From assembly GCA_040357565.1 (NCBI GenBank), contig JBDODJ010000013.1: 64,000 bases of DNA; one strand, 5' to 3'. The notes beneath the pieces are model-generated. The model did no database searches and was not told where the DNA came from. It saw only the letters and a list, made by a program, of their open reading frames with translations. Of this stretch, positions 47,501-59,641 are shown in pieces (the stretch's first letter is position 1; each line of letters begins with the position of its first letter). A program made the position numbers and the translations under genes. The stretch is from Cercozoa sp. M6MM (taxonomy: Eukaryota; Endomyxa: Ascetosporea).

Positions 47501-50500
47501 AACGCAACACAACAGAATAAACGAAAGTGAGTTGAAACCTTTGAGAACAGTCGAAGCAATCAAAGTCGTCGTTGCGAAGTTCTTGCGAACCTGACTTGGA
47601 CCAGTACCACTCCCGACACCGCTCGCTTCGAATTCGTCAGCAGCACTGTCCATCTGCGGCAACGTTGTCAAAGGTTCGTCCATCTGCGCACCACCTCCTC
47701 TTGCAGCAAGTCTACGTTTGGCATGCATTACCCTAAATTATGAATGAGCCGAGATACAACGTTAGTAGAATGCAAAAATAAAGGAGCTTGGTACGGAACT
47801 GGAAAGACGCGACGACATTGCGGCGGAGTCGGAGGATCGAATATCGTGTGATTCACGTTGCCAGTGTACGTGAGCCAACTGTAGTCTTCGTCAAACACGA
47901 CACTGTCGGGCAAATCGACTTCACCCGGACAGTTTCGGCGATTTGCGATGCTATCTGCATAAACCGCCTTAGAAACAAATATTTTCAATCAAAAATAAAA
48001 ATGAAGGAACCAGGGGTAGCGGCGAAGATATTCGGCGCCAGCCAAGCGTCAGTTTGAACGCGCTTTCGCCAAGTTTCGTCTAAATAAAATTAATTGTGAA
48101 GAACAGAACAAGCTACTCAACTGGAAGAAGGTTGCACCGTAGAGATCTAGCGAAGCTTGCCACAACTGCGCGTCCAAGTTTGATTGTGCTTGGGGGGTCT
48201 AAAAGCGCAACATCATCTATCAAGCAGATATCTTTGCATGAGGAAACGTACATAAGCAGTCATATCGACAGCGTTTCTTTCGTCTGACAGTTTCCATAGA
48301 GGCAAAGGTTCCAGTTCGAGAATCGATGCGTCGACGAGATAGCCAAAAACGACCATGTTGGAGCGCCCAGTCACTTCGATTTCAAGCACAGAGTCGGGTT
48401 CAACGACGCTAGCGTGAGAGGCGCGAAGCACTTCGTCTTCTTCAGTTTCGTCGCTTTCATTTTCGACCGGACTTGCTTTCACAAGTGTTTCGAGTGAAAT
48501 TGTTTTTGCGACAGTTGAAACGAATGCAAACGAAGCATCAAAGTCAGCTGCAAATTGTCCGGCACCCTGAATGTTTTCCCAGTCACGAGAATGAAAGCAA
48601 AGTACTGTAAGTCCAGATTCACAAGCACCAGTGTTCGCGTCTGTCGTGGCACGTACACTGCAGCAGAAACGTGAACTTGTGTCGGAACGGTGTAACCCTC
48701 GATCTACAGTACGGTACAGTGAAATCTAAGTTTAGACATCTAGAAAGCTGAAAGTACAACTGAAAGCTGAATGAAAGTACAGTCGTTGTCGGTGAAGCAA
48801 CGAAGCGTGCTCGAACTTGAACATCTTGCATTTCTATGGACCAGTTTTCCTTCTGTTCATAGTACGTACACTCCAATCAGTGTCCCAAGTACCTGAAGGT
48901 AAGTCAAAGAATGCAATCTGCGGTGTTTGAGAGCTCGAAACTGACGAGACTTCAATTGCCACCTTTGTTCCTTCTGTTGATACAACAGTTTCTTTTCAAA
49001 CTGACGCTTCAAAAAGCAAGTATCTCTACCAAAGTATGAAAGGAAGTCGAGGTTGACAAAGAATGACTCCGTTTCACTGTTCCAATCATTAACAGTGAGA
49101 CTCAGCGAATGATCGAGCACGTGTCGCACCGATGTGACCACACTGGATTCGAGTCCAGGAGGTGACCACGCAGGAACTTTGGTCGAAGCAACTGATGTGC
49201 CATCACTCAGCAGCACGTGCCATTCTTGATTGAACTGCAAAGCATCCTGGTGCAAGTGCACGATGCATTTGAGAACGGTTTCGTCCTGAACAAAAGCTTC
49301 GCATGTCGTCACTTGGCTTGTTTCGCGGATTTCGTCACTCTCCGTGTCAACTGCTTTCCAAACCACCCTCAACTCCGGCTGCTCAAACTTGTTTTCGTCG
49401 TGCACTTTCACGTCTCTGCAAAAACACAGTTACTACAGTTTACTACAGAAGCGACCGGTGCTTGGAGAAACGCACACAAAAAGCGGCACGAACACCCTCG
49501 GAAGCAGTTTGTCTTGCACACGAATTGACACATCGAAGGATCGAACGCGAATCGGTCTGGACAGCGATTCGAGCAGGATCTCTCCTGTTGGTCCAGTGCA
49601 GGACACTTGTACGTTCAAGCCGAGTTGCGAAACACGTGTCCAGGTATCTTCGGGAATGTCGAATTCGATTTGCGCCGTCGCAGGTGTGGTCACATTCGTT
49701 TCGTACGACAGAGTTGTTACAGTTCCATTTTCTAAAGTTCACATCGAAGAAACATCGATACGCAACAATTAAAATCACCAACATCACACAAAACCCCAAA
49801 AAGAGCTGATACCTTGAGGAACAGGAATCGTGACTTTGATGTCGCAGTTGCGTCGGAGAACGATGCCCAAGTCAGACGTGATTTCAAGTGAGGTTTCGAA
49901 AGCTTCATTTGGTTCCAGATACTTGCCCGGGTTGAGAACTGTCGTTTCGAGGAAAGCTGTCGGTCTGCGCGGATCTGCCACTTTCAAAGTCAGTGTCGTG
50001 CTTGCAAGCGCATCTTTCACTAAACATCCTCGAAAGTACAACAGCAATAACGATCGAATCAAAGAAGCAAAACGTACATTCGGCATCGATGTTGTCAAGA
50101 GCGTACAGTGAGATTGAGTGCATGGCAGGAAGTGCAGTCACCGGCACTTGAATCGAGCCTGTTCGGAGCCCCAAATGACCCTCTAGCAGAACGACACGAG
50201 TGTCAGGACAAGAGTCTTGACACAGGAAGTGAGTGACTGCAACGACATGAAGCGGTGACTGTGTTGACTCCTGTGGCCACACAGTGAAGCCACTCAGGTA
50301 CACGGTTTCGTTCTTGTCGTATAACTTGCGATCAGTCGTGAAAGACAACTGCAGTCGATTCACATGCACATCGGCAGAAGCGAAAGACGGTCCTTGAACG
50401 AAAGCAACGTCAGTGGCAGTGTTCACCAGCCAGTCAACATGCACATATTCGGTTTCGATCTCGTCCGGCAGTGTCACGTGTGCGTAGGCATGACACGTAC

Positions 50501-52959
50501 TTCCTGTCACTGCTGCAGCCGCCGTGAGGTTAGTCACACTAATATGAACAATCTCGGCACTGTCGCGGTGACAACCGGACTCCCAAAGATGGCTCGGTGC
50601 TTTGCGAACGAAAACAGCACCCGCTGTTCCAACAGAAGTTCCTGCACCGGGGCAGTTCGACTGATCCAAAGGAAGCCACAACGTCGCACTTCGTTCCTAC
50701 AGATCCTTAGCTTTACGATGATAGCACCAAATAGAGGAGACTAAAATACCTGTGAAAAAGCAACAGCGTGAAGTGCTGATTGCGAAAGCAGACTCGTTCG
50801 GTAGGCACAGGCGTCGTTGTTTCGTCGCCGCGAGTTTTCGTAACTGCTCGACAGAATCACGTTTCGTATGAACGACTTTTGCGACATTTCGTTGTCGAGA
50901 AGAGTGATATGCTGAGTACAACAACCACAAAATCTAAGGACAACAACACAATTAAACGAAAGGAAACGAAAGATATTACATCCATGACGCCATTGATTGA
51001 AACAACTGAAGTTTCGGAAAGTTCCTCGATACGTACGCTGTCGACTTCGACTGTGACGCTTGGAACCAGTTCTTGCAGGTGTCGCACTTGAGTTTCCAAC
51101 GAAGCTTGAGTGCCAAAGGCCACGTGTGCCAAGAACGACATCAACACTCGCAGTTGTGACTCTGCAACAACTTAGTTTAAATTATACTGCATGGAAATGA
51201 AAAAGCAAGGGTACCATCAGCAAGAACACTTTCTGCAGAAGTTTGGTCGAATGCGAGAACAGTGAGTGTGTTGACCGGAACGTTAAAGTTCTTGTTGCGA
51301 AGTTTCGACTTTGTAGCACTTGAGGGATTCAACAGTTTGAGACCAGTGAAGGAATGGCCATCGAAAAAAGCGCCTCCGGAGCGAGCTGGAAGTTGCAGTT
51401 GCATCTGTCGGGTCCAGTAGGGAGCCTCTGCGAGCGACAGTTCCCCTGGAACGTTCACCAGTGATTCATCCACGAGGTCGACAACACGGCCGACACAATC
51501 GTCGACTCGCAGAGTCAAAGCTTCGTCAAATCTGAGACCAGGGAGCACATCGAGTCGCAATACACACGGCGCCAGTTGTTCGATATCGTCGATTCGAATA
51601 CTCTCTTCACATTCCCAAAACAAACATAGCACAGCAGAAAAGCTTTCAGTTTTTATAACTGCTCGTATTACCTTTGTGTTCGGTGCTTTCGGCATGCAAG
51701 CAATCCAGCAGTCCTGCAACGTACTCGTGTGCAAGTCCGTGTCGAACGAACAGCATCCATCGCACGTGACTCACTGAAAGCTGTCGAACGGGCAGCCATT
51801 CAAACTGGAACGGCACAATTCCGGAAAGCGTCAGTTCCAACAGTCGACTGGTCTGTTGTACACCAGCAGGAATCTCCTGTCTGTGAATTAAACAGTACAA
51901 TGTGAAAAGCTGATAGATACCGGTCCATCGCGGTACGAGATTTTCGAACCAATCGGAAGCAGCAACTGTCGCTGCTGATTGCGATCAAAATGAGCACCGA
52001 GACCGCGAATCTCAACAAGGACACGATCCATACTGTGAGCGCTCTCCTCTTCGACAACGTCGACCTCAACTGCGTCAAGTGAATCGACACTCTCATTGTC
52101 CAGTTTGAGTGCTTTCGCAACCAAGCTTCCGTCCGCATCACGCGAGTTGACGGAAATACGGATCACGCCATCTTTCGGCAGTTCGTGAGCGTCCGACGAC
52201 GGCAAGCGAGAGCGCCACCCACCTTCTGTGAGTTCCTTCATTTTCTCCGAAGAAACGGATTGAGTGTGCAGCGACAGCGACGGCGTCTTGTAGCGTATCT
52301 CACGAAAGTCGACGTGCTTGTCGAGAGCGTTCCAGTCAAGTGTGCAGTTCTCGACACTCCTAAGGTCTGGATGCAGCTGAATCTGCAATTCTGAGTCGCG
52401 TGGCCATCTTTCGATCGGATCGATTCGCGCAATGTACGTCGTCACCCAGCGCAAACGACCGCGGACTTTTCCTACACAAAAAAGTAAATTGAAGGTCAGT
52501 TTGTACTTTGCACCAAACTGCTTTGAAATAGAACAACCTTCAACAGTCGGTAGCACCGCAAACGGTGCTTCGACCGACGAATTTTGTGCAAAAATCTTCT
52601 CGAATGTGTCTTTGGCGAAATCATTGTCAAAGGGGTACGGCTGAAGATTCCAGTCGCTTCCTGCATGAAAGCAGTTTCAGTTGTCGTCAATACTGAGGAA
52701 ACAATTGGAGCTCCAAAATACCGAGAGGAATGACTGGCTTTGAGAAGTGGAGCACGAGTGGCGTAAAGTCATTCAACTGCACGAAGTTCGTGTCTTGTCT
52801 GTCACTTGCGCCTGGCTGCAGTAGCACTAGGTCGAACGAGCACTCGCCGTTCTGTGCTTCAGTCGGACGAGCTTGTTGTTGCGACAGCGCGAACTGCGAA
52901 ACGAGAGCCAGTAGCAACCAAACAGCGCTTAGGAACCGTCCTTGTCGCATTTTAGGCAT
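44561..52959 (-). CDS. Alpha-2-macroglobulin family protein, no visible thioester motif
   Basis: Very large secreted protein, about 8.4 kb with roughly 30 introns, probably near 2000 residues. ATG 52959 gives a signal peptide (GRFLSAVWLLLALVSQFALS). The N-terminal region has TPLVLHFSKPVIPLG and then GRLRWVTTYIARIDPIER and WPRDSELQIQLHPDLRS, matching the bacterial-type A2M pattern '..f.qPv.p.., RW..t..l.f.P...wp..'. The middle is a series of beta-rich macroglobulin-like domains. Near 46900-46700 comes DTARIEVSAGVGYKTVSD and LLLELLRYVAKLVFEKEQ, the position where CxEQ would occur. It is followed by a helical (TED-like) region, then TGTGQVSLVLALIFVPP and the C-terminal signature GVVLTDLLPAGLEPL, SYLAFSNIPGSY joined to HPPAHAYAAEQPELMGTS and GTFNVLP. 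This end closely follows the bacterial A2M C-terminus. It stops at 44561. Typical role: protease trapping or surface defence (inferred). Confidence 0.72.
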
Positions 52960-53226
52960 CCAAAGCAACTGCACGCATTCGATGAGGCTGCAAGCGTCGG
53001 GACCAAAAACCGATCGGTGCTAAAAGATCACCAACAACTGGGGCTGACAGAGCAACTGACAACCAGAGACTACGGCAGCTTTTTGCGGCTTAAAAGCACA
53101 GAAAACAGCGGAATGCCTGCTTGGCTTGCGAGGGACGCTGTGGGCTCAAGTCGATTGTTTTGATTCCATTGCCAAATACTGCATGATTAGAGAATTGAAG
53201 GGCATCAGATATTTAGTGGAGCTCTG

Positions 53227-53427
53227 ATGTCGCGTCCTGGCACGGTGCGTGCTCATTAAACTTGTTTGAAAAATGAATATGACAATGTTTCGTTTTGTGT
53301 GTGGGCAGCGCGTGTACTGCGTGAGGTGCTCGCAGCCGTTCCTGTGCGATGTGGCGCCCGAAACGACGGCAGCAGTTTGTCCGAATCCTTCGGTACACTT
53401 GTGTGCCTGAAAGTGCGCATGTGCTTG

Positions 53428-53468
<41 letters not shown>

Positions 53469-55551
53469 NNNNNNNNNNNNNNNNNNNNNNNNNNNNNNNN
53501 NNNNNNNNNNNNNNNNNNNNNNNNNNNNNNNNNNNNNNNNNNNNNNNNNNNNNNNNNNNNNNNNNNNNGTGTGTGTGTGTGTGTGTGTGCGTGTGTGTGC
53601 GTGTGTGTGTCTGTGTGTGTGTGTATGTGTATCTGTGTGTGTACAGTGCGGCGGCCAAGTGACACCGCTTCGGCAGAGAGGTCTCGGCGTGTGCGGCTAC
53701 TGCCACGAACCGCTCTTGTTCTCGCCGTTTAATCTGAACACAACGTGTCAGAACTGCATGTGTAGCACGGACCCTCGTAGCTACCTGGGCCATTACCGAC
53801 TGATGTATACGGATTCTCGTTGTGTGTCTGTGGCACTGTATTGTGATTGGACCCTCTCATGCCCAGTGACACTGGTCACTTGAAGACGCAAACCGTGCAG
53901 AACGGAGAGACACCGTCACTGAGTCAATTCGTGCAGCTGCAGCGCGTGCAGCAACGAGTGCCTCAGCCTCAGCAATTCGCGATCCCGGAAGCGTCTGCGA
54001 AATGTCCGACTTGCGGCAAACTCGTGCCGAAAGCTCAACTGCGGCGACACATCAAGTCTCTTTTGCCTTTTGTTCGCTGTGCTCTCACTTCGAACATTTT
54101 TTTGTTTTTGCAGTGATCACTACGAGGGAGAAGAAATCAAACGCGAGAATCAGTTGCGACAACTCGATGATGCTCCGCTCGTGTTTCGCTTGCCTCGAGT
54201 GTACAAACACTACTTCTTCTTTATTTTCCGAGAGTTATATACGGTTCAGTGTGTGCTTCAGCGACGAAGTTCCGCCTCAAAAGTGTCCGCGCGGCAAGTA
54301 TTTCGAGCCAGGCGAATGGACGTGCCAGGTACCTACCAATCTTCCAGCCCAGGGTTCAAACCGAGTGAGAGTTTTTGTTTTTGTCGTTTAGAGCTGCGAA
54401 ACTGTGAATGATGCGAAACGCAATTCGTGCGAAACTTGCGAGAAAATGCGCGAGCAGACGTCGGCAGAACTCGCGAAAGACGAGGAACAGCAAAAGTTGC
54501 TTTCGGCACTTGTGGCGTCAGTTTTCTCTTTTTTGTTTTCGCTCAGTTGGTTCGCAAGTGATTGTTTTCGAAAACTGCTCGCAGGCAACAAGTGGCATTC
54601 GTGAAAACGCGGCAGTTGCCACAAGTGGAGGCGAACGAATTCGTTCGCCGCGCGTTTTTTTCACGACCTCGTTTCAATCGCTTTGTTCAAGTCGGCACCG
54701 GTGGGTACAACTACGAACCGGACTCCTGGCAGGGCTTGCGTGATCTTGAAGAGGTGTTTTTGTCTTCTCGCTGGCTACAATAGTCAAATACTGCAGCTTG
54801 TTGTGTTGGACAGATCGAAGTTGAGGACGATGACAGTAGCGACGAAGAGGAGTACAGTGACTTGGGAGAAGACTCGGAAGAACAGACCGACGTGAGGGTA
54901 GACCTATGCTTTTGAGCTGCAATCGGTTTTATCATTTTTGCAGGTGGAAGCCGGTTGTTTGCCTTTAAACTGCTCGATATCGCAACGGAGACCAGTTGTG
55001 GCAGTACGCACGGTGCGGTGTCAGCACGTGCGTTGCTTTGACCTGGAGTCTTACCTTGTTCAGTCTCAAACTGAGAAGGTACCCCCTTCAGTTCAGTTTT
55101 CCTTTGCTATCGAACTCAAATTTTAGGCGTTTGTAACAGAGCGAAACGGCTAGATGGCGGTGTCCAGACTGCCGTGTGCCAGCAAACCTGACCGAACTGT
55201 ACGTGTGTCCTTTCGTCAGCGCCGTGGCGCGGGAACTAGACGAAAACGAAAGGCTGACTCAAGCCACACGTGTCTTTGTTGACCCGCAACTCACGTAAGT
55301 CTTGGACAGAACGCTCGGTGTGCAATAAAATGAAACGGCTTGTGTTTTGTAGATGGAAAATTCACAAAGACGACGTGCCAAAACCTGAACAAAACGTTAT
55401 TGATCTGACCGCGGAGGACAGTGGTATTCCGATCTCAGCGTTTCTCGTGCCGTTGCTCTCCGCGTGCAATTTGCGAGTCTTGCTTGTTAGATGACGATTA
55501 CGACGGCGTCTACGAGAGACTTCGTGTTAAATCGGAGCCTGCCGATGACTA
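53227..55551 (+). CDS. PIAS/SIZ-type SUMO E3 ligase with additional zinc fingers
   Basis: Predicted SUMO ligase. Exon 1 is MSRPGT from ATG 53227, then RVYCVRCSQPFLCDV. Across an intron containing a GT repeat and a 100-N gap comes a cysteine-rich N-terminal region (CPNPSCGG; GVCGYCHEPLL; TTCQNC). Next is a C2H2 finger, CPTCGKLVPKAQLRRHINDH (C-x2-C-x11-H-x3-H). A perfect RanBP2-type finger follows (WTCQSCETVNDAKRNSCETC). An acidic stretch (DDDSSDEEEYSDLGED) leads to the SP-RING: CLPLNCSISQRRP, then VRCQHVRCFDLESYL and RWRCPDCRVPANL, which fits PIAS spacing. After it come NVIDLTAED, a textbook SUMO-interacting motif, and possibly VKSEPADD (a psi-K-x-E site). The frame gives a stop at 55494, or 55551 if a 31-nt intron is used. 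No SAP or PINIT domain is visible. Confidence 0.8.
53431..53645 (+). repeat. (GT)n microsatellite with 100-N gap (53469-53568)
   Basis: GT units with minor variants on both sides of a gap, inside an intron of the SUMO ligase gene. Confidence 0.95.
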
Positions 55552-55742
55552 GCATGATCTCCTGTTTCGCTTCATATCCGATCACTGGACGGCGCGGCTT
55601 CGCTGATCGATCGGACTCGACTGGCTGGTCGTACAGTAGATATGCTACTGTACGTAATGCAGTCGACGCTCGGATACTGTACGCGAGTACTAGTAACTCG
55701 ACGGGATCGGTAGAGCGGAGTCCCGGACTGAACGTGTATATA

Positions 55743-55793
<51 letters not shown>

Positions 55794-56013
55794 AAATTTA
55801 TATATAGTACGTGTAGTACTAGTCCGAATAAAACGCCGCACGTGTAGTGCTAGTCCCGCTATATATATATATACACGTATAAATTGTGTGTTGCAATTGC
55901 TTTGGCTTCGGCGGAGTCCGCGCGGAGGAGAAATATACAAAAAAAGCAAAAAACCGGGAGGCTCTTAGACCGCGCATGGTGCAGCGTTTAGAGCCCTAGT
56001 CCAGAGCGGAGGC
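55552..56013. other. Intergenic region with (TA)n tracts
   Basis: 462 bp with TA microsatellites at about 55737-55783 and 55859-55872, near-repeated 'gtacgtgtagtactagtc' units at about 55807 and 55838, and a partial copy of the CCGCGCGGA motif near 55918. No gene seen. Confidence 0.5.
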
Positions 56014-58280
56014 ATGTCAACTGCATCAGAAGAGGAGCTGCTCCTAGATGAACGTCACAGTGACTCAGATAGTTTCTGCTCCGACGTCGCATCAGAAGGT
56101 AAAACTGAGATCTACCAGATTCAGAATCTGTTGTTTCAAAAAAAAAAAGTTTGCAGTGAGTCAAGATGAACTTTCCATGGCGTCGTTGATGTTGACATGC
56201 GAGGATCTGACGCCAGAGAGCGCTGCAGCGGACCCGACGCGAGTTCTTGAAGTGTACACACCTCAGTTTTTGAGTCAAATCGTCGAGCAGATGTCGTTCG
56301 AGCGAAACTTCGTGGAGCCAGACTCGTTGTGCAAGGGTAACATCCCAGGTTATACTTTGGAACCGGAATCTGCACAAGGAGTCGCTGCGTTGGCTTTTTT
56401 GGAACAAGCACTTGCCGAAGAGAGAGAGCTGAGCGATGCTGCGTCCTTGTCAGCACGTTCCTCTCGGAGTCGTGTCTCTTCTGTTTCTGCAACACCGCGC
56501 AAACGCGGTGCGACGCGATACAAACCTTTGCTTCAGAGAACGAAAAGCGTCAACACGCGGACACCGACTTTAAGTCGTCGCACCAGTGTCGTATCAGTGA
56601 AAAAAGCACCGACCAAGCGACGAGCGTCCAAGGCAGCTTTGAAGCCTCCAGTCAGCACCCCACTTGCTGGACACTTTGAGACTAGTCTGCTAGCTAAATC
56701 TTCGAAAGCTATCAAAGCGCACCGTGAACGCGCAAACGCAAAGCAAGTCCGCAGCAAAGATCTAGAGATTCACAGGCTTGAACGAGCGAAACAGGACGAA
56801 GACGTTTCCCGGCGTCGAAAGATGTTCAAACACATCATGAGTGAGCTTGAACTCGCGGAAAGCGATGAAACTGAACAGAGCACGGCGGCTGCGAAACGAA
56901 GGGCGCGGATATCGGCGCGCACAGCCAAAAAAGCGTCCGAAGATTTCTTCCAACACTACCATGCACCGGCAGCCAAAGAGCAGAATGGCCGAAGCCGAGT
57001 CTTGTCGTTCCAAGGATCGCGTTTGCTACCTCGCAATAGTTTCAAAGCTGCGAATGGCGACACGAGACCATCCGTAGCTTACTCTGTGCCAGAGACGCGA
57101 AAGCGTTCGAAAACGACAGCACGCTCGCGAAAGCGTCGACACACAGTGCAGCCCTCACCCTCACTGTCAAAACCCAGCGCAAGAACGACTCTCACTGTGC
57201 CGAAACTGTCGGAACACGAAGCCGTGGACGTCGCAACGGTGCAGCCACCGATCGGTGACACGATGTCGTGTGCCACAGGAGTGGATTTGTACGAGACAAG
57301 CTCGCAACTGGAGACATCAGTAGTCTCTTCCACGAGCAGCAGCGCCTACCTCGACCTCGACATGGGTACACAAAAAGCCTCCCAACCTCTGTCTTTTGCT
57401 CACTTGACACAGTACATTACCCCTGGCTCTGTCAGATGGTGACGACGATGAGCGAATTCGACGGCACAGCATTGCCCGTCGACACCGCGCTTCCGCTGTT
57501 CCTGGCAAAAAGTTGATCAAGAGAGGCAAGCAACGGGCGACGATTCCGGCACGAAAACTCGGCTCACTGAGCAGAGTTGAGGCCGAAAAACTGTCAGCCA
57601 CGTTGGATGCCACACAACTCACGCGAACCGAGTTCGTCAATCTGTGCGAAGCCACGAACGTCGTGTCTTTAGACACTCCAAGAACACGTGAAAACGGAAA
57701 GAGCGAAGCTTCTGTCACTACTGCAACGGAGATGACTTTGAGCCCGAGGTATCATCGCTCACGCACCTGTACTGCTCTACGATTTACTACAAGCAGGTCA
57801 ATCCAAGCGACGGAATCAGCAGCCCCCTGGAAGACCTCAAAGAGCACGAAAGAAACGCCAGTGTCGCTTCTAGAGTCTCCTGTGTCTCAAGTCACCCCAT
57901 TGGACAGCCACGTCGGAGAACAGAACCTCCGGATCGAGCAGATGGCACAACAGGGAACCTGGGGTCGCGTCTCACCGTCATCCAAGAGACGGAGTATTCC
58001 TTCCCACGTGCGCCACTCGCGAGACCTCGGCGAAGGCGCAGCACTTCAACGGGTTCGAGTTCCATCTGTTGTGGCGCCAGGCAGCACCGCTCGCGACTCG
58101 AAAGTACGCGTCGCCGAGATGCACCTGCAACGGCAAAAGGCGCTGCAACGCGCAACGACGCGTCCTCGCGGCTACTTTCAGAAGAAACGACTACAGCCTG
58201 TTGTTCTCACCGAGCACTCTCAGTCGACTCTCCATCGGATTCTGCGCTCAGGACGCCGGACCGACGCCAGTTCTCAGTAG
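56014..58280 (+). CDS. Basic, Ser/Arg-rich orphan protein (about 712 aa)
   Basis: Exons 56014-56098, 56157-57365 and 57436-58280 total 712 codons plus stop in consistent phase. The N-terminus is acidic (MSTASEEELLLDERHSDS). A conserved-looking segment follows (LMLTCEDLTPESAAADPT; YTPQFLSQIVEQMSFERN). Most of the rest is low-complexity Arg/Ser/Lys (SSRSRVSSVSATPRKRG; KKAPTKRRASKAALKPP) with short helical patches (IHRLERAKQDEDVSRRRK). It is likely nuclear or cytoskeletal, on composition. A further in-frame 48-nt intron at about 57750 is possible. No family recognised. Confidence 0.55.
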
Positions 58281-58795
58281 AATGACTACACGATACGTGT
58301 ATTGAATTCAGATGGCCCATTAAAACAGTTATTGTTTATTTGATGTTGACCTCACTACATGGATAACTGTGGGAAATATAGAGCTAATAAGTCCACTTAG
58401 AAACTATATCGTTCCCCTGTACCAGCCCAGAGGCTAGGACATCTTCTTCAAGTTGGTACATACGCGATAGTAATTCGCGCTCCGACACGGCACGACACGG
58501 CACGACCCGGCCCGGGACCGTCGTGCATGTACCGTAAATTTACCTTCAGTTTGAATTTCGCTTACACCATCGCATGTACATGCATACTTCCGCTAAGTCG
58601 GGTCATCGCATACAGTACAGCACCGCACACGCGTCGTGTACACGATACAAGCTAAGTAAGCTACGTCGCGTTTCAAACACGACACTTCACACGACAACTG
58701 TAGCAACGACTCGGACGCGACGGACTTTAGAGTAAAAAGGGATTTGAAACTAAAAATGCTGGCTGCACCACGCAGATCTAGATCTGCTGCCTGGG
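58281..58795. other. Intergenic region between convergent genes
   Basis: 515 bp with GC-rich imperfect repeats of 'cggcacgaca' near 58485-58510. No gene seen. Confidence 0.5.
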
Positions 58796-59534
58796 CTACA
58801 GCAGCTGTTGTGTCGGCTTGTGCAGCGCCTCCTCCAGGATGGGCGTGATGCGTTTGTAGTAGGTCTCCTGCAGCAGAAGCACATAGTGCCTCACTCGAAA
58901 AATCGATACGTAAGTGTACCACAAAAGGCAGGGCGCCTCCTGTTTTGCCATGCTCACGCAGCGTCTCGATCACTCCATTTCGCACGGCCCTGCGGTGCCG
59001 CATGCCATGGTGGTCAACGAAAGCACTAAACACACATGCACATAGCTCTCGAGCCAATGATAATTTACAATACTGAATGTGTCATTTTACTATTGTGGCG
59101 TCATATTGATCGTCTTGTGCTGTCCCAGGGAAATGAAGGCGTGTACTTCGCCCTGTCAAACCACTGTTTGTTCGAAGAACTTACACAAGCTAATAGAGGG
59201 AGTGATACCGGCCGCAACGTGATCTCGGCCAACTCGGCTCTTTCCGCACGGTATCTACTTTCATACAGGACATCGATACTGTTCCCTCAAGTTGGCAGTG
59301 TCCTTGCGGACTTGCTGTACACTTGGGAATTGATGTTTTTGGCGACAGCGATTCCGGACTACACAAGGTTTTGAAAGCTCACGGAAAACACAGGGAGACG
59401 CTTAAAGCTACAGTACCTGCAAGGCAAAAGAGAAGTTCTTCTCAAAGCCGGCGACTTGGTTGCTGTCGTCGATGACGCTGACCATGTCGCCCACGGCGTA
59501 GACATTCTCAAGCGCTCCCCTGTCACCAAGCACA

Positions 59535-59583
<49 letters not shown>

Positions 59584-59593
59584 NNNNNNNNNN

Positions 59594-59641
<48 letters not shown>

